64,000 bases of DNA from Patiria miniata (lineage: Eukaryota; Echinodermata; Asteroidea; Valvatida; Asterinidae), in the NCBI RefSeq assembly GCF_015706575.1, contig NW_024037067.1, positions 6,895,909 through 6,959,908 of the forward strand, in the 5' to 3' direction. Each line of letters opens with the position of its first letter. Positions within the stretch are counted from its first letter, which is position 1. Both the position numbers and the translations under genes were made by a program. Below are positions 25,101 through 40,100 of this stretch, in pieces. The notes below the pieces were generated by a model. That model was not told the DNA's origin, did no database searches, and saw only the letters and a list, made by a program, of their open reading frames with translations.

Positions 25101-28100
25101 GACCACCATGACAAATTTCATGTGCACATGTACGTTTGGCACACACAATCACAGACAGCAATTTTAAACCCTATTTGTACAGAAAATGTTCACAAATTAG
25201 TACCTAAACCGGGTAAAGTGTTTGCAGAAGATTGCCCCACACCAGTTAAAACCACGTTGTGCATATTCTGGCTACCCAGTGGAGAGTCAAGCCAATTGCA
25301 AAACTTGGGTTTACATGTACATGTACAACCACCTTGGTAGAACACTGCGATCATATTGGGCCACTGCAGTGTGCGTGAACCGGTAACCATGGTTGCACTG
25401 CGTTGTCCTGTGAGTGACATCACATATTTGGCAGTGAATAAAATATCGAACGATGACATCATAATGATGTCACCTCAATTTTTACCTATAACACATCCCT
25501 GTCTCTGTACATACCAAGTAACAAACCAATCAAACTTGTAATTCTTTAGTTGCAGAACTTTGAAAAGGCACCTTATCAAATTCAAAAATCCATAAAAGAT
25601 TCAGTTTTTGCACAATGAAAAACAATGAAGGTTGGGGACTACCTTTGTTTAATAACTAAATGTTTAAATAATTTAGCCCTAAAAGACATATGCTAACACA
25701 TTATCAAATTTGAATACACATACAAACCTCTGTTTAATCCAGGAGTAGTATTAGTTTCTGCTTCGTGTAAGACCTTGTTGTCTGTTTCAGGCAGCCTTGT
25801 ATTGCCATGTTTCTGAGGGGTCGTGTCCATCCTATCATTGTCTGGTAAAACCTGTGAGTTCCTTACAGTCATCATCTTGCCTTTTACTGCCAATTCATGG
25901 GCCATATCTATTGGATCAAACATTCAATGCAAACAAGAAGACCTTACAATCAGATTTTCACCACATTGCTTACCTCACATTTCAAAAGGTTAATAGGTTA
26001 CATGTTTAAAGTAAAGTGTTTATGCACGGATTGACACATAATCATGGTATTTCCTTGCTAAGTTCTTGTTATTTGGCAGCATAAATTCTTGTCATTTAAT
26101 ATGTTCCCTGAGCAATTTCATAGGTTTTCAGTCTTATTTTCTGTACTATAATTCATTATTCTTGTGCTCTTTATTTCCAAATAATTTACAATTCACACAC
26201 ATTTTTCACATTGGTCATATATATGTACATGTGTTTTCCTTAGATACTCGGAAGAAAATGGTCTCGCACACTGATTAAGACTGGTTTTAAACAGTGCTGA
26301 CTGGTGTTTTAACAAGGGAATTCGGCTCGGGTAATTATCAGCATCCAGACTCCAACCTGCCTTAAACATAGAGTTTAATACCAGCCAAGCACATATTTAT
26401 TCCCATTCATAAATACCTTTTCGGTAAAAAAAATCAAAACTTTTCAGCCAAAAAGTCAAAACAAGTCAAAATTTATAAATCTCCAATTTATAAAAACAAT
26501 TTTTCTTCATGGTTTTCGAATCACCCCTCTAGCTGTATTATGGTAAGTCCCTGTCATAAACAACTCCTTATATGGAGATTGGCACGCACGTTGCACATAC
26601 TGAGTGATGTGGCACAGAACGCGTTGTGCAGGTGTAGTTAGAATTTAGGTCTAAGAAATACTGACTCACTGGTAGTATTGCACATGCCTACATGAGGATG
26701 ACGTTCAACCATTCTACCTCATCACCACATAGCACCTTGGCCTTACATGAGATTGCACCTGCCACTGGTATTCTATCGTCACACATGAGAGAGCTCATTA
26801 TTTTAACAAAAGAGCGCACCCCTATATAACGGTGCCCCAGCACATACGCCTCAGTGCATTTTTGTGACCAGTACCTATCACCCAAGATGTCTTCGGAGCC
26901 CACACTACTCGATCTGCTTGCTTCGGACAGCGAGCAAACCCGGACACAACTGGACCCAGGTCCATCTACTTCGGGCTCCATTGCTGGTGGCAAGCTGCTG
27001 GCGTCAACTTCCTCGGTGAAGCCAGGAAGAGAACTGCAACAACCAATGTTGTTAGTCAAGAAGAATTCTTGGCTATGCAGGACAAAATGGCAGTAATCGC
27101 CGAGGCCATGCAGACACTGCAGTCAACAGTGGTGTCTGCCCTCGACAACAGACCAGTTACACATCAGAAAACTGACGAACGGTCTCCTCAAGCGACAAAT
27201 CCATTGTCACTGACAAGGCAATCGAACTTCTTCTACAACCAGGGAAAGACGAAACTTCAGGAGGAGTACTCGACGCCATTGAACAGTTGTACTCCGGTGA
27301 AGACTCTGGGGAAAAAGTCGACGACAAACTGGCAGCCGTAGTGAGTAAAGTGCTCCGACACAAACCGTCGGATGAAAAGATTGCAGGAATAACTCAATAG
27401 TTTTAAACGGCCATCCAACATTGAGAAACTCAAACACTCTCAAGTTAATCCAGAAATCTGGAGTAATTTGCAATCAAAAACTAGATCTACAGATATAAAA
27501 CTCCAAAAGGTTGAACAGGCACTGCTCAAAAGTATCGTGCTGATTGTTCAATGCATGCAATCCTTAATGGGAAATGCGAATGAAAACCAAAAGGCTCTCA
27601 TTACAAAGCTCAGTGACTCTGTAGCTATAATTGGTTACGCAAGAGATGAGCTTAATCTACGTCGCCGAGAATTCATTAAGCCTGACCTGAATCGGCAGTT
27701 CGCTAGTCTCTGTTCCGCACAGAGGTCCGTAACTGGGCTTTTGTTTGGTGATAATCTTTCACAACAATGCAAAGACATTCAGGAGACAAACAAAGTGGGC
27801 CAAAAATTTGGCAAGCGTGCGGGTTCTTTCTCCAACCTGAAACAGGGTTATGGAAAACGGAACTACAGACGGGACGCCAAGTCTGAACTGAACCCGAACC
27901 GAACCGAAATGGACGGTTCGGAAGTTCGGCAAGTATTTGTTGATAGCGCTAGGAATGCTAATGCTTGCAATGAAAGGGCAAAATTAAAGCGCACGGATGA
28001 TTGAATTTACCATGTTGACAAGTCGCTGCATCAATCTTCATTATTATCTGCAAAGAACAAAACCTCTGAGAGGTACTGAGAGACGATTATTCTCAAGTTA

Positions 28101-31100
28101 TGTTCAGCCGCACAAAGCCGCAGGTTCAGAAACTATCGGCCGTTGGATCAAAGGTACATTGAAAACAGCTGGTATAGATACTGAGAAATTAACCGCACAT
28201 AGTACCAGATCAGCATCATGTAGTACCGCTTTCAGGTACGGAGTGTCAATAGATGCAATTATGAAAACTGATGGGTGGTCAAAATGCTCCACCTACACGG
28301 AGGACTACAATAAAAGTATTGTTGGAAATTCCGCTTTTGCTGATGGGGTTCTTGGCAAGAATTAGCTAGAACTTACTTTTGTATCACAATGCCGCTAAAG
28401 ACCGGCGCTTTAACTTCAACTTTAATTTATGTTTATTCTACTGAAAATACAGTAAAGAAGTAACTTTGTATTTTGCTGAGTAAGGACCGGCGCTCTCACT
28501 TCAAGTCATGTATAAAATGTTCAAAATTGAATTACTGATAATACAGGAAGTGCCATAAATATGCACATTTATGATGAATAAAATATCGGGTGAAAAAGAT
28601 GTTATTCCAATAACCCAATGTCATTTGAAGTCTATGTACTTTTTGGAAGTTGTACACCTGTATTTGGTGAACATGTACTTGCTGTCCTTTAATCTGTATT
28701 TGCAGTCAGAGTTGCTCCAAACATCTCGCGTAAGGCCGAGGTGCTATGTGGTGACGAGGTAGAATTCAAGAATTAAACGAAATGAAAATGAAATAAAGTT
28801 GAAATTGAAAGTTTAATTGTCATTCTACCGAGTCACCACTAGCACTGAAGGACTTACGTTCCGTCCCAAGTCATAAATGACAGAAATATTTAGAGTATTC
28901 GACTCTGATACCCTCCCATTGGCTGACTGCAAACGTTCCATGTACAAAACTGCCCTGATGTGTATGGGGCACCGTGATATAGGGGCACGCTCTTTTGTTT
29001 AAGATAATGAGCTCTCTGAAGCAATCTCACGTAAGTCCTTCAGTGCTAGTGGTGACTCAGTAGAATTACAATTAAACTTCAATTTTATTCCATATCATAT
29101 CGTTTAATTTTTTGAAATAAAAGGGTTAAAGACACCGGATTTTATAGTATTTCATGTGACACTGGAAAAGTGTTTAAGACCATCAACCGTTTAAAACTGG
29201 TCACATGACGGGCTCTCGACCAATAGGAATGGGTAAACTGTCTTAGGTATTTATGAATAAGGGAATAAATGTGTGCTCCGGAGGTTTTTATCACTCTGTT
29301 TAAGACCACTTAGAGTCTGGGTGCTGATAATTACCCTCGCCTCCGGCTCGGGTAATTATCAGCACCCAGACTCTAAGTGGTCTTAAACAGAGTGATAAAT
29401 ACCGACGGAGCACATATTTATTCCCATTCATAAATACCTTTTCGGTAAAAAAAAAATCATATAATTCATTCAAAACATCCCGATTTTGTTCAACAAATTC
29501 ACTTTATGCTTTTTGAAACATCCCTCTTGCAAAATGGAGTGTTCAGCTGGCGAGTAAGATGTAAACAACCCTTTTATGGAGATTGACGCGTGCGTATCAT
29601 GTTCTGCCCGATGTCGCGCAGAACGCACCTGGCGCGTTGCGTTTTGAATTTAAAACTATAAAATTCTGACTCCCTGGTAGTGTTGCGCATGTCTACGTGA
29701 GGATTGTGAACGTTCAACCAATGAAACGATAAGAGGCACTGGAGTCCACATTTTATTGTGACACTGGAAAAGTGTTTAAGACCAGCTAGCCATGTCTTTA
29801 TCATCCGTTTAAGACCGGCCACGTGACGGGCTCTCGACCAATAGGAATGCGTAAACTGTCTTAGGTATTTATGAATGGCGGTTTAAGACCACCCACGTCT
29901 TAGGTATGTACACGTATGACTATTATTAAGATCAGGCTTCCAATATTGTTTTATTATCACAAAGACATCTGGATATTTCATAGTAGTATTGACATGCATT
30001 TTAATGGATCCCGCTCAACAGAGAGTTGACTTGGACTCGGACTCGGACTCGGACCAAACTTCAACACTGATGGCACTATGGGACCAATTTCCTTCATATC
30101 ATCAAGCCTGTAGCTGGAGTAACTTGCTATTTATTGGCAAGCATTATACAGCACATTCCAAAATACCCACAAGTTTATTTTTGAGAGGCTCAAGCGTCGG
30201 CGCGAGCACGTACTGCCATTATTAAATATATACCATTTTAAAGCTAAGAATCTGAACTTTATCCCTGGAGAATATTGGTTTCTATTTAAAAGAGTTTTAA
30301 ATTTATTTGTTCAAATAAAGGCATGTTGAAAACAAACTCAACTGATTTCAAGGAAAATCGATGATGCGGTACATCAGATGCAAACTCGAGTCACGCTTTA
30401 AGCGTGAATCAAAAAGAATACGAAACACAAAAAGTTAAAGGTAGCGAGATTGTCACATCATGGACATGATGAACCATTTCCACATTAGAAAAAATGCACG
30501 ATTGATTTTCCCTGAAATCGGTTGAGTTTATTGTTGACATGCCTTTATTTGAACACACATCATTTCAAAACCCTTTTGAAAATCGAACCAATACTTACCA
30601 GGGATAAAGTTAAGATTCCAAGCTTTAAAATGATATAAAAATTATGGCGGTACGTGTTTCCGCGGTGACGCTAGAGCCTCGCAAAAAAATGTTGCGAGTA
30701 TTTTGGGACGCGCTGAATTTGGTACAGATGTAATGTTAAATAGTTGACCTTTGAAAGTATGAAACACTTAAGAAAACTGATTATTTATGTTGATGGCAAC
30801 ATTTGCTGGAAATAAAACATGAACGTGTAACTGAAAATTCAACAAACAGTCTCAAACCTGCCCTAAAAAATATGCAGTTGAATGCTTACAAACCCCTACC
30901 CTCAGAGCACAAGCATGGAGCCTATACATATGAGCATCATTAGTGGGGAATGATGTTATTCCTACCTCGTGCCTCATCTTTCATTCTCTGAACTGTTACT
31001 TCCAGACTTTCCTTCTCATCAAGTTCATTCTCCAGAAATGCATTCCTCTCAATTGCCTATCAAGGAAAGAAAAATTTATTATGAGATATTTAAGGTCATC

Positions 31101-34100
31101 AAATGATATAAATAGTTTCATTGTCATGATATCACATTGCCTTATGTAAACTGTTTAATAGACATGGGCAATTCCAGGGTAACGGAATGACATTCAGACT
31201 CCTGTGTTCAACTTCAAAGCATGTGGCTTACAAGTCCCTTTTTTGTACAAGATCAAAACAACATCTCTGTTCTTTTACTCTAACCACTACCTTCTATTTC
31301 CATTTTTCATTTTTTTTTAATTCATTTCGTTTACGAATTACAAATAATATGAGGTCAGTAACAGAATTTCCCAGTTACACTACATGTACATTACGAAAAC
31401 CAAATCGCCTTCAATTTCTACTTGCAGATATCTTATTGACATGATCACTTTGAAATTTGAATCTTAAAAAAGATTGTGAATCTGTTTGAGAATAATGCCA
31501 ATGGGAATTTTTTTAAAACTTCGATGTACACAAAACTTGAGTTTCAATAACACCTTGACATTCAAATTTTCAATGAGTGGAGAATTGTAAACTTACTAGA
31601 AAAAAATTGAGCGAGATTCAATTTAAACAGTTGTTACTTAATCATTGTTAACTGAACTTCAGCTAGAAGGTGCAGCTAATTTGTAAACTCATTTTACAGT
31701 TGTTCCCAAGATAATTACCACTCCATTTTGTGAATTCTTGAAGAATTATTGAGATGAAAAAAAAAAAATAGATCACGTTTGGTAAAGAACGAACATGAGG
31801 TGTTGAGAACAAATATGAGGAAGTTTGTTAAACAAATTTCAACACAAAGAATGATTGTAAAGGGGGGGGGGATGGAAGGTCAGCATTTATGAACTCGTCT
31901 TAATTGCTCCAAAAGAACATGGTATGTTATTGCTTTGTGGTTGTTTTTGAATATCATCATCATGAACACACTCAAATATGCACATTCTGGAAGCAGACTT
32001 TTTGTTAGTACAATGTTTTATGTTAAAGGGAATGTACATCATTGGCTTTTGCTGTAATTTTCAGAAATGAACTATTTGAGGGGTTAGTATAATAGATCAA
32101 ATGTTGTTTAACTGACATGTTTGAAGTTTTGTGTTCTAAAATGCTTGAAAAACCAACAAAAACACAACTGTTTATATAGTCTGGTTTCCTGACTCCACTA
32201 AAGATAAAATGGATCAATTATAGATGTCGGAAAAGTGTAAGATAAGGGAACCAGTCTAGCTGGCCTACACCCGCTCATGAACATGTAACCAATAGCAAAC
32301 AAAATTTGGACTGAAAAAAAAGTGTAAAGTTGGAGCAGTAGTTGAAAATAGTCAGGTTTTTCAACGGTGGTCGGCCGACCACCGTTGGAAATGTATACAA
32401 AAATACCATTTTCTTGAAAATGACCTCACACCAGGTGCCATAATTTTACAGGATGCTTCAGACTATCATTTACAAACATCCTAGTAAGGTATTTCGTAAA
32501 AACTTGGTAGTTTTATTTTTCGATGTTGCAAATGTTGTATATTCCCTTTAATCTCACATACTACATGTATAGTAGGACTATAACGGCAACTAATACTAGT
32601 GGTGATCTTCATCCTGGTCATCCTTAACTAAGGACTTTCTGGTGAATTGTTTAAAAAGAAGAATTAAAAATGCGAATCATCAATCAGTAGACTTGTCTCA
32701 GTGATAACCATTTTTTCCTAAGGGGCCAGGGGGTCTCATTATGCAGGCCTAACCAACTTAAATCAAAATGGACTGTTTAGGTAATTAGCAGACTATTTCA
32801 GGGGATGTATAGGTCCAACGTAAGTAGGAATAAAAATTGTTGAGGCCACTGAAGAAACCAGTTTCCACCTACCGCAATAATAGAGAATGCACCTCCGCTC
32901 ACATACCGTGTGCATACTTATTCTCACAGGCATTAAACAGGAAAAATATCAAACCACAGTCCTTCTGATTTGAGGCGTGCGATCGCACCCCCACACCATC
33001 CAAGGGATTCGGGGGGGGGGGGGGGGGGGGGGGGGGGGCAAAGGGGGCCATGGCCCCCCCCCCAAAAACGAAACCAATTTTTTATATTTTTTATGTGACA
33101 TCGCAATAAAGGCAGGCAATGAGTACACCACCATCTTTTCCTCAAAAAAACATTGGTTAAAATGGTCAGAAATTGCCTCAGATCGCACCACAGAGCATCT
33201 AGAATCCCAAAAAAATTTTGACCCACTTTTTGGGTGACAAAAGTTTTTTGGGCCACCCCCCCCCCCAAATCGTGTTCTGGATCCGCCCTTGACGCCATCG
33301 CAAGCCTAAAAGCTTCCTGAGAGGTGTCAATAATCCCACGCCTGGATCCCTCTGTACCGCACACCTCGGCATACGTTTACAGCATAATTATACTCCGTAA
33401 TTTATGAAAAAAAGTACGTGGGAGAAGAGAAAAAAATCAAGCATTAGGCCTACCAATATCGTTTATATCGCAAAACAGCTGGGCAGTGTGGAACGCCATG
33501 TTGATTGTTGACAGCGTGAACAGTAACCTTGTTTCAGCACGTGTAGAGAATTACGCACTAAATGTACATTATGTTGTAAACTGCATGGGGCAAGCGGGCG
33601 CTACCAGACTGTGCGTAGAATGTACATGTACTGTACACGACATACGGTGAATACGCACGTGTGTACAAGCTGACTGCCCACAGTAAAACAAGCGGACGCC
33701 TTGTTTCAAAGCTGAACGCTGAACACAGACTTGATAACTTAAACGCCATTGGCCGAAACTGGGTGCAGTTATTGTCACCAGCCAATCAGGTTGCCTCACA
33801 CAGAACACGGCCGTGGGCGTTACAAAACTTGACACATGTTTTTACTTCACAAAACTTAGCTCGCGAAGCACATTTTGGTTTAATCATGACTGATTCGTAT
33901 TTTTAAGAGGTGGGAGGGAATGGGCGACATAGGGTACAGGGTACAGCAAGATGATGACAGCGGGAAGGACATGGTTGTCAAAGTAAAAGTGGAGTAGTTT
34001 GCACTCCTGATGTTATTATTATGAAGTTCTGTTACAACGCAAAGTACATGTAATTTCAACTGTTAGCTGTCAGTGTTGTGAGATTTACTGTGCATTAACT

Positions 34101-37100
34101 GACTTTCTTGTTTTGAACCAAGCTATTAATTAAATAATGTGTTTTCTGGGGGGGGGTGTTAGTGTTATTGGTTTTTAAGTTCACTGTAAACCAAGATGAA
34201 TAGTATAAAAAAGAAATACCAGATTGATCAGTCCCAGCTTGGACCACAGAATCACACGCCTAGAAAAAAATCACACACCTAGAAAAATCCAGGTGTGCCT
34301 TTTTCCACACGCCTGTGATTTTCAAATCAGAAGGACTGAACCACTGCCAGAAGTTTTTAAGTTGAAAAGTAAGATTTAAACAAAATAGAAGACCAGACAA
34401 TTCAGGAAGGTTAGTGAGCAATCTCCATTCCGATCGAGAATTGTGATAAATTACAGTTATAATAAAGAGAACTATCTTATTAGCAAGAAACTGTGTTTGA
34501 TGATCAAATGCCAACTCCATCTGAAACTTCGGGTTTGATGACATCATCACGGAGTTTTTGCACTGATATAATCTGTATGTTCTTTTCTTCAAATGTTAGC
34601 AATTGATGTACGATTTCAGGAATTTCTTTCACATACAAATATATATGCAATCTTTAAAAATAACAGCATTGCTGTTGAAACCCCTCAACCAGAGTCATGT
34701 TATCATCCAGAAACTATTAACCTTTAACTCAACAGGGTGACCTTGACCTTTGACCTTTTGACCCCAAAAGCAATCCCAACTTGCCTACCCCCAAGGGCAA
34801 CCCCCTACCAAACTTAGACAGCAAAATCTCATTTCTAACCCAAGTTATCATCCGGAAACCATTTACCTTTAACTCACCACGGTGACCTTGACCTTTGACC
34901 CCCAAACCAATCCCAACTTGCCTACTCAAGGGCAACCCTACCAAAGTTAGACAGCAAAATGTGATTTCTAACTCAACTAACTCACCACGGTGACCATGAC
35001 CTTTGACCTTTTGACCCCAAAAGCAATCCCAATTTGCCTACTCCCAAGGGCAACCCTCTACCAAAGTTAGACAGCAAAATCTCATTTCTAACCCAAGTTA
35101 TCATCCGGAAACCATTTACCTTTAACTCACCACGGTGACCTTGACCTTTGAACCCCAAAAGCAATCCCAACTTGCCTACCCCCAAGGGCAACCCCCTACC
35201 AAATTTAGACAGCAAAATCTCATTTCCAACTCAAGTTATCATCCGGAAACCATTTACCTTTAACTCACCACGATGACCTTGACCTTTGACCTTTTGACCC
35301 CAAAAGCAATCCCAACTTGCCTACTCCCAAGGGCAACCCTCTACCAAAGTTAGACAGCAAAATCTCATTTCTAACCCAAGTTATCATCCGGAAACCATTT
35401 ACCTTTAACTCACCACGGTGACCTTGACCTTTGAACCCCAAAAGCAATCCCAACTTGCCTACCCCCAAGGGCAACCCTCTACCAAAGTTAGACAGCAAAA
35501 TCTCATTTCTAACCCAAGTTATCATCCGGAAACTATTTACCTTTAACTCACCATGGTGACCTTGACCTTTGAACCCCAAAAGCAATCCCAACTTGCCTAC
35601 TCCCAAGGGCAACTCCCTACCAAAGTTACAACCCCAAACAACATTTCTATTAACTCAAGTTATCATCCGGAAACTAAGCTGCCCGGACGGACGTTCCAGG
35701 AAAAAGGGATAATGGGAACACAATGCTATCACCCCACAATTCCGTCTGGCTGGAACGGCCGTCTTAGCGTTCTGACCATACCCCCCTTGTGGGGTGATGT
35801 TCCTTTCAGGACACATCACCCCACTATTTTCACAATAAAAAAACATCACACCAGAAGAGAATCTTTAGAAAAAGGGATAATGGGAACACAATGCTATCAC
35901 CCCACAATTCCGTCTGGCTAGACCGCTAAGACGGACGGACACCCTAGGCGATGACAATACCCCTCGAGCCTCTCAGCTGAGGGGTAAAAATACTGCAAGG
36001 GGATGTTGTGAGTGACAATTTTTTTATGCCCCTTATAAGGTGATACATAATGGATCTCATATTTCTCATAAAAGCTTCATTTACCTGTCTTTAAATTGAT
36101 AGACATAATTTCCAGTGCCTTGAGTACCTAATTGTTGGTAGATATGTGCGCTATATAAGACTCCGGTATTATTATTATTAGAAAAGCTTTGCGGCCTGAT
36201 CCTGGAAGGATCATTATCAAAGACACAAAGACACAATATTGGCATGTCATGGCCGAGCGGTTTCTGATCAGCAGACTGAGCAGAGTTGGGTTTGAGTCCT
36301 GGTCTTGACACTTGTGTCCGTAAGCAAGACACTTAACCATTATTGCTTCGTCCTTCGGATGGGACGTAAAGCCGTAGGTCCCGTGTGTTGTGCAATGCAC
36401 GTAAAAAGAACCCAGTAACACTCATCACTAAGAGAAGGGGTTTGCCCTGGTGTGTTTCTGTCAGTGGCTGCAAATGAGCCGCAGCACCTTGTAAACCCTT
36501 ATTAAGGTGGTACACATTGGGTCTCATATTTTCACATACTTCATTTACCTGTCTTTGAAAATGAGACATAATTATCAGCGCTTTGAGTACTTACCTTATT
36601 ACTGGTAGATAGGTAAACTATATGAGACTCCAGGATTATTATTATTATTATTATTATGACAGGGGAACAGTAACAAACAAGCAAGAGACACACAAGCACA
36701 CAAAAGCATACATGGGTGCAAGGAACAACACAAAGAAGGGGTAGACACTAGGTAGACAAAGGAAGCAGAGAACAAAAAGGAAAGTGGGGTGCGATGGGCA
36801 GGTAAGGCAAAAATTCAGGAATGCAACTGTTAGGCAGGTTGAAGTGGTGACCAACTGCAGTGTGATCTTTTAATGTTGCCAGTAACTGGTGACCATAAAG
36901 AAACACTTTGTGAGAATGTTGTTGATCTCCTACATGTACATGTCCATGTACATGTAGAGGTACATGTCAAGGGGACATATGTTATTCCCACCAGTAACTA
37001 GTCATTATACCTTGGCAGGATATTTAAATATCGTCGCGTCAGTGCAACAAGGTCGTAACTCCATTCTGCAACAAAGACGTATCTTGTGTGAATACGCTCC

Positions 37101-40100
37101 GTGCAACAAGGTTGTATCTCGACGTCCGTTGACTTTGTGTGTACATCCGGGTTATTTTGAGTGAGTACGACCTTTTGAAATTCTGAAACTCGCGTTTCAC
37201 ATACGGCCCATTTTAGGAGATACGACCTTGTTGCACGGACACGACGATATATTAAATATATTGAAAAATATTGTTACCCATCTACTGAATCACTTGATGA
37301 CGGGATTATTTATTGACCGAAAATATACCATTTTTGAAAAAGACAAAATGTATTGGCCAAATTTTACAATCAAGCCAAACACCATAAATACTGGCTCTTG
37401 AGAGTCATTTGTAAATATTTGTATGTTAATTCTCACTTTAACTGCGTATTTAACAACACTTTTTGTAACACTCTGAGGCCCCGCCATGGAGCGATATTTG
37501 CTATAATGACAGGCCGTGTCCAGCAGCCAAGTTAAGTTCAACACTCAGTATGTACAAAAACAATGGTAACCACTGACGTGTACTTTTTTTAACATGTCCA
37601 CCACCAGAGACTAGGGGAAAGCTTGACAATTGAACCTGTCACTCACCCCTGCTAATATACATTGCCAGATTGAAACATGTTTACACATCATCTGGTGTTA
37701 ACTGGTTAATTTAGGAATTATTTGAAACTTCATTTTGAGACATGCATCCATTTATTAAACTTCAAAATGACAGTATCCTCACAACCTTTTCTCCAAATTA
37801 TTTCTTCATCATTTGTTTTTAGACAACTTCATCTCAGGTACCCGTACCTTTCTCACTTTGCATGTGTGTCAACTCAACCAGAATACTCACCAAATTCAAT
37901 CTAGCTTCAAAATCTTCTAAGGATGTGACAGTAGTTCTGAAAAAAAAAATAGAAAAACTCCCTATTTAACTTAAAACTCAAACCAATGTTGTTACGGTAC
38001 CTTCATGAATTATGACTTGCATTGTAAGTGCTAAGAACACTTATCTACTTTGTGGGGTGCTGTGGTTACGGTGTTCGACTTGTGTGCCGTGGTGCATGGG
38101 TTCAAATCCTGACCGTGGAAACATGGTGCTTGTGCTCTTGAGCAAGGTACTTTACCATCATTGCTTCGTCCTTTGGATGGGACGTAATGCACATAAACCC
38201 CCAGTGTTTCTGGCAGTGGCAGCAATGTGCGCCGCAGCACCTTGTATACCATTAGAAGGTGCTACATAACAGGTCTCATATTGCCCATTTGGTCTTACCA
38301 GAAACGCATCTCAACAACATTGCCATGTCAAAAACTATCATAAATTACCCCTTTCCTGTACTTCTTTCACATCGATGGTGATTGAGAATACTATGTATGA
38401 AGCACGTGCACATGTCAAACAAGTTTTTTTCTGACGTTGACGCCACGTCAACAGCAAGACTTTTGCTGCTTTGCAAGATCTTGCATGCTTTGCACATATA
38501 GACTAGTTCCCACTGGTATAAGAACAGGAACCAGCCAACTGAGTAACATCCACACCATGAAATGAAATGTCAAGCAAATGTTTCTGAAACAATATAAAAC
38601 TAAAGATTTTAGCTAGTTATTTCATAAAAGTGGAAGATATCTTTTCTGTGTATATGTATTTTTTCTTTTTCCATATATTTATTCCAAGCATTAAAACTCG
38701 GATTTGTAACGTTTGAGCGGGGCTGGTGGTGCGTGCACGTTACCTCGTGGTTGCTCAGTCCATGATCCACCGTGGTCGCTCAGTCCATGATTGTGTTGCC
38801 GTTGTGCTTTGTGCATACACTTAATGATTGCATGTACCGTACATGTAGGTCTAGTACACGAGTTTCCTTTCATTTTAAGTCGGTACTGTCAATCTGAAAA
38901 TATTGTTTTTGTCTGACTAGAAGTAAAATTTGATAATTTTATGGTGCACATTTTTATTATTTTAGATTTGATTATAATATGCCATGCTAAAAATTGTGTT
39001 CCCAAACATCTGAATTCAGTTCGGTTTGGTTCATTCAGTTCGGTTGTGAAGTGCTATGTTCTGCGAATTTTCGCTCGGTTTGGTGGTTCGGCAGCAGCAC
39101 TAAACAAAAGTTTTGAGTTCAACGGATGTATGCTGCGGGAAATTGAGTTACGGGACACACTTGGCAGGAATAAAGTGTTACTTTGAGATAAACAGAGTTT
39201 TGAGTTATCAGAATTTGACTGTACATGTATGTCTACATTGAAAATACATTTATATTCTACACAAAATTCGTCATCACTACACACAAATTTGGGGGTTTTT
39301 GGATAGCACTTTGCTTACTACAAAATTGCTCATTACATATGGTCAGTAAACAGTGCAATGTCTGGTATTTTTTCTGTTTCCATGTATTTATTCCAAGCAT
39401 TAAAACTCAGATTCACAATGTTTGAGCAGGGCTGGTGGAGCGTGCACGTTGCCCCGTGGTTGCTCAGTCCATGATCCACCGTGGTCTCTCAGTCCATGAT
39501 TGTATTGCCACTGTACTTTGTGCATGCACTTAATGATTACACGTACATGTACGTCTAGTACACGAGTTTCCTTTCATTTTAAGTTCAAATTAAGGAAATA
39601 GATTATAGGCCACACTGGTAAAAAGTTTTTGAATTACACTCACCTTTTTGCTCTTTCTAAATCATCATTATGCTGCTCCAATTCCCTGATGTATTTGGAC
39701 AATTCTTCCCGGATAGCCTTGATCTGAGCCAACTCATCCTGAAGTTCATTGATTTGCCGCAAATATTCATTTTGAGAATGCTCTAACTTTTCCTATAAAA
39801 GAAAGAAAAGAAAAGTTTGCACGTGTTTTCTTTGATCCTTCCAGACTGTTCATGTATGAATGGTTGCTGGAGGCTGCTCACACATGTGCTTTCTGGAAAA
39901 TTGTTGGACACATGGCACATGTAGAGCAATGCTGCATGCAGGTTTTCTTGCACTCTGAACATGTGAGTAGTGGAACCGCCGGGAGTTTTATTTTATGTTT
40001 ATTTTATTTATTGTAATCTTCAACGAGGGTAGTCCATTTCAGTTTAAGAAAACTGGTTTCCAAAGGAGCCCTCACATTAAATTACATGGGAATATAATTA

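Noticed and set aside
34729-35612. Minus-strand reading frames with repeated [12 protein letters not shown]
   Set aside because: They follow the satellite units of the Helentron-like element; no start, splice context or family.
38669-39585. LTR retrotransposon with 210-bp terminal repeats
   Set aside because: No TG/CA borders, primer-binding site or polypurine tract were seen; a duplicated repeat is simpler.
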